A DNA stretch of 64,000 nucleotides from Mycobacterium sp. 852002-51971_SCH5477799-a (GTDB lineage: Bacteria; Actinomycetota; Actinomycetes; Mycobacteriales; Mycobacteriaceae): positions 25,994-89,993 of the forward strand of contig NZ_LZIF01000104.1 of assembly GCF_001667145.1 (NCBI RefSeq), read 5' to 3'. Shown here piece by piece: positions 61,699-64,000 of the stretch. Below the pieces are notes generated by a model. The model did not search any database and had not been told where the DNA came from. It worked only from the letters and a program-made list of their open reading frames with translations. The number at the start of each line of letters is the position of its first letter. The stretch's first letter is position 1. Position numbers and translations under genes: made by a program.

Positions 61699-64000
61699 TC
61701 ATGCGTCGGCGATGACGCTGGTGAACGAGCGAAGCCGCAGGCTGTTACCCACGACCAGCAGGCTGGAGGCGGCCATCGCGGCGCCGGCGAACATCGGGTT
61801 GAGCATGCCGAGCGCGGCCAGGGGGATCGCGGCGAGGTTGTACCCGAACGCCCACACCAAGTTGGTCTTGATGGTCGTCAGCGTTCGCCGGGAGAGGCGG
61901 ATCGCGTCGACCGCGGCGCGCAGGTCGCCGCGGATCACCGTGAGGTCGGCGGCCTGGATCGCGACGTCGGTGCCGGTGCCCATGGCCAGGCCCAGGTCGG
62001 CGGCGGCCAGCGCCGCGGCGTCGTTGACGCCGTCACCGACCATGGCGACCACCTTGCCCTCGGATTGCAGGCGTTCGACGGCGGCGACCTTGTCGGCGGG
62101 TGTGGCATCGGCGATGACCCGCGCGATGCCGAGTTCGCCGGCGACATGGGCGGCGACTGTGGCGTTGTCGCCGGTCAGCAGCACCGGCGTCAGGCCCAGC
62201 CCGATGAACTGCCGCACCGCCTCGGCGCTGGACGGCTTGACGGTGTCGGCGACCACCAGGATGCCCCGGACCAGGCCGTCCCAGCCTACGGCGACCGCGG
62301 TCTTGCCCTCGCTCTCGACGCGGGCTTTGGCCGCGGACAGGGTGGGGTCGAGGAGCATTCCGCATTCGGTCAGCAGGCTCTCACGCCCGACGACGACGGC
62401 GCGGCCGTCGACCGTGCCCCGCACGCCCCTGCCGTTGACGCCGGTGAAGTCGGTGGGTGCTGGAAGCGCGCCGAGTTGCGCCGTGGCGCCGCGCGCGATT
62501 GCTTGTGCGACGGGATGCTCGGAGGCGTCTTCCAGGGCGCCGGCGTAGCGCAACAGCGTGGCGGGTTCGGTGTCGGCGCCGGCGATCAGCTCGACCAGGG
62601 TCATCTTGCCGGTGGTGACGGTGCCGGTCTTGTCGAGCACGATCGTGTCGACGTTGCGGGTCGACTCCAGCACCTCGGGCCCGCTGATGAGCACGCCGAG
62701 CTGAGCGGCGCGGCCGGTGCCGACCAGCAGGGCGGTCGGAGTCGCCAGCCCCAGGGCGCACGGACAGGCGATGATCAGCACCGCGACCGCGGCCGTCAGG
62801 GCGGTCGTCAGGGAGAAGCCCGCCGCGAGCCAGCCGGCCAGGGTCGCCAACGCCAGCGCCAGGACGACGGGGACGAACACCGCCGAGATGCGGTCGGCGA
62901 GGCGCTGCACGCGGGCCTTGCCGGACTGGGCCCGCTCGACGAGCTTGGCCATCTGTGCGAGCCGGGTGTCGTCGCCGACCCCGGTCGCGCGGACGACGAG
63001 CCGGCCGCCGGCGTTGACGGTCGCGCCGGTGACGGCGTCACCCTCGCCCACCTCGACCGGGAAGGACTCGCCGGTCAGCATGGAGGCGTCCACGGCCGAG
63101 GAACCCGCGACGACGATCCCGTCGGTGGCGATCCGTTCCCCGGGGCGCACCACGAACTCGTCGCCGACCGCGAGCCGTTCGATCGGAATGCGGGTCTCGG
63201 CGCCTTGAAGGTCGGGGCGCAGCACTGCGACGTCTTTTGCGCCCAGCGTCAGCAGCGTGTGTAGCGCGGCGCCGGCCACCCGCTTGGAACGCCTTTCGAA
63301 ATAGCGGCCGGCAAGGACGAACAGGGTCACGCCCGCGGCGACCTCGAAGTAGACGTGGCACGGAGCGCCGTCGCGTCCGACGGTCAGCTCGAAGTCATGT
63401 TGCATGCCGGGTTGGCCCGCCGTCCCGAGGAACAGGGCGTACAGCGACCACAGGAATGCGGCCATGGTGCCGAGCGAGACGAGGGTGTCCATGGTGGCCA
63501 CGCCGTGTCTGAGGTTGGTCCAGGCGGCCGCGTGGAACGGCCGGCCGCACCACACGACGACCGGGGTCGTCAGGGCGAGCGAGACCCAGTGCCAGCGGGG
63601 GAATTGCAGGACGGGAAACATGGCCATGGCGATGACCGGGCCGGCCAACACGATTGCGGTGATCAGACGCCGGCGCAGCGACGTCAGCTCGGGGTCATCC
63701 GGTGTCGCCAGAGCCGCCTGATCGCTGTGGCGCTCGGGTGCTCGCGGTGGCAGGACGGCGGCGTAACCGGCCTTCTCGATCTCGCCGATGAGCATCCGCG
63801 CGTCGTAACCGGCGGGTGCCGTGACGGCGGCCTTCTCCGTGGCGTAGTTGACGGTCGCCGTGACACCGTCGAGCTTGTTCAGCTTCTTCTCGATCCGGGC
63901 CGCGCAGGAGGCGCAGGTCATCCCCGTGATGTCGAGTTCGATCCTGCGCTGAGTGGGGGACGCGGTGGGGCCGGGGAGGGTCCCGTCCTGTATTTCTCGC
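61699..64000 (-). CDS. Copper-type P1B ATPase, start outside window
   Basis: At least 766 residues, with the frame open to the right edge and no start codon in the last 26 codons, so a little of the N-terminus is missing. The N-terminal heavy-metal domain is [20 protein letters not shown]. The transmembrane metal site is [17 protein letters not shown], the phosphorylation site is [12 protein letters not shown], and the nucleotide domain has [10 protein letters not shown] and [13 protein letters not shown]. These mark a Cu(I)-type exporter (CtpA/CtpB-like). A function in copper efflux or cuproprotein loading is likely; the exact orthologue cannot be told. Confidence 0.93.
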   Translation of the reverse strand, partial: REIQDGTLPGPTASPTQRRIELDITGMTCASCAARIEKKLNKLDGVTATVNYATEKAAVTAPAGYDARMLIGEIEKAGYAAVLPPRAPERHSDQAALATPDDPELTSLRRRLITAIVLAGPVIAMAMFPVLQFPRWHWVSLALTTPVVVWCGRPFHAAAWTNLRHGVATMDTLVSLGTMAAFLWSLYALFLGTAGQPGMQHDFELTVGRDGAPCHVYFEVAAGVTLFVLAGRYFERRSKRVAGAALHTLLTLGAKDVAVLRPDLQGAETRIPIERLAVGDEFVVRPGERIATDGIVVAGSSAVDASMLTGESFPVEVGEGDAVTGATVNAGGRLVVRATGVGDDTRLAQMAKLVERAQSGKARVQRLADRISAVFVPVVLALALATLAGWLAAGFSLTTALTAAVAVLIIACPCALGLATPTALLVGTGRAAQLGVLISGPEVLESTRNVDTIVLDKTGTVTTGKMTLVELIAGADTEPATLLRYAGALEDASEHPVAQAIARGATAQLGALPAPTDFTGVNGRGVRGTVDGRAVVVGRESLLTECGMLLDPTLSAAKARVESEGKTAVAVGWDGLVRGILVVADTVKPSSAEAVRQFIGLGLTPVLLTGDNATVAAHVAGELGIARVIADATPADKVAAVERLQSEGKVVAMVGDGVNDAAALAAADLGLAMGTGTDVAIQAADLTVIRGDLRAAVDAIRLSRRTLTTIKTNLVWAFGYNLAAIPLAALGMLNPMFAGAAMAASSLLVVGNSLRLRSFTSVIADA

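Noticed and set aside
61537..63264. 575-codon plus-strand open frame
   Set aside because: Antisense to the P1B ATPase gene with intact CPC and DKTG motifs.
1..64000. CRISPR arrays, tRNA or rRNA genes, insertion sequences
   Set aside because: I saw no regularly spaced direct repeats, no cloverleaf-like genes with the usual T-arm sequence, and no transposase or integrase among the reading frames.

Overview
The window is high-GC actinobacterial DNA with GTG, TTG and ATG starts and many 4-base ATGA/GTGA gene overlaps. Its gene content points to a nontuberculous Mycobacterium: murJ with a fused pseudokinase, the Rv3909-type gene and mutT4 on one strand, pcnA diverging from them, then an ESX-2 (type VII secretion) block. 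This matches, in inverted orientation, the Rv3910-Rv3894c stretch of M. tuberculosis as I recall it. I cannot resolve the species. I found no tRNA, rRNA, CRISPR array or insertion sequence.

Region 1 (1-10.4 kb): the cell-wall operon mutT4 > Rv3909-like > murJ/mviN (3' end outside the window) and pcnA. Between mutT4 and pcnA sits a likely T7SS-associated large protein followed by two small membrane proteins, laid out like an effector with immunity genes.

Region 2 (10.4-25 kb): an acidic DxDxDG-repeat protein, a DUF1023-type alpha/beta hydrolase whose N-terminal domain is paralogous to the protein on the other side of pcnA, a DUF2563-like protein, two tandem paralogous membrane-anchored proteins, a 727-aa Rv3899c/Rv2082-like protein, a Gly/Pro/Met-rich partner, a lytic transglycosylase, EccB2 and EccC2. 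The expected esxE/esxF/cpnT/ift genes are not at this position. After eccC2 the rest of ESX-2 (PE/PPE, esxC/D, espG, eccD, mycP, eccE, eccA) is missing from the window.

Region 3 (25-38.4 kb): an MmpL-type RND transporter with a small upstream gene, a two-component system, a Rieske oxygenase, a D-aminoacylase-like amidohydrolase, an aminoglycoside-phosphotransferase-fold protein, a decaying patch (STAS protein with a truncated RsbW-like partner, and a cytochrome b561 remnant), class I fructose-bisphosphate aldolase and a protein with three tandem DUF190 domains.

Region 4 (38.5-52.3 kb): an acyl-CoA catabolic island: TetR, fused acyl-CoA dehydrogenase, two pairs of thiolase-fold protein plus DUF35 protein, LacI regulator, amidohydrolase, fused CoA-transferase, PadR regulator and acyl-CoA ligase. 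The first and last enzyme genes share an identical 19-bp operator-like sequence, which suggests one regulator at both ends. The thiolase-fold proteins lack the nucleophilic Cys and resemble Ltp2-type retro-aldolases, so the likely role is shortening or cleaving a CoA-activated substrate that I cannot identify.

Region 5 (52.7-64 kb): SDR, alpha/beta hydrolase diverging from its TetR over a clear operator, secreted lipase plus TetR, TetR plus glycosyltransferase, Tat-exported polysaccharide deacetylase, membrane esterase, and a Cu-type P1B ATPase whose start lies beyond the right edge.
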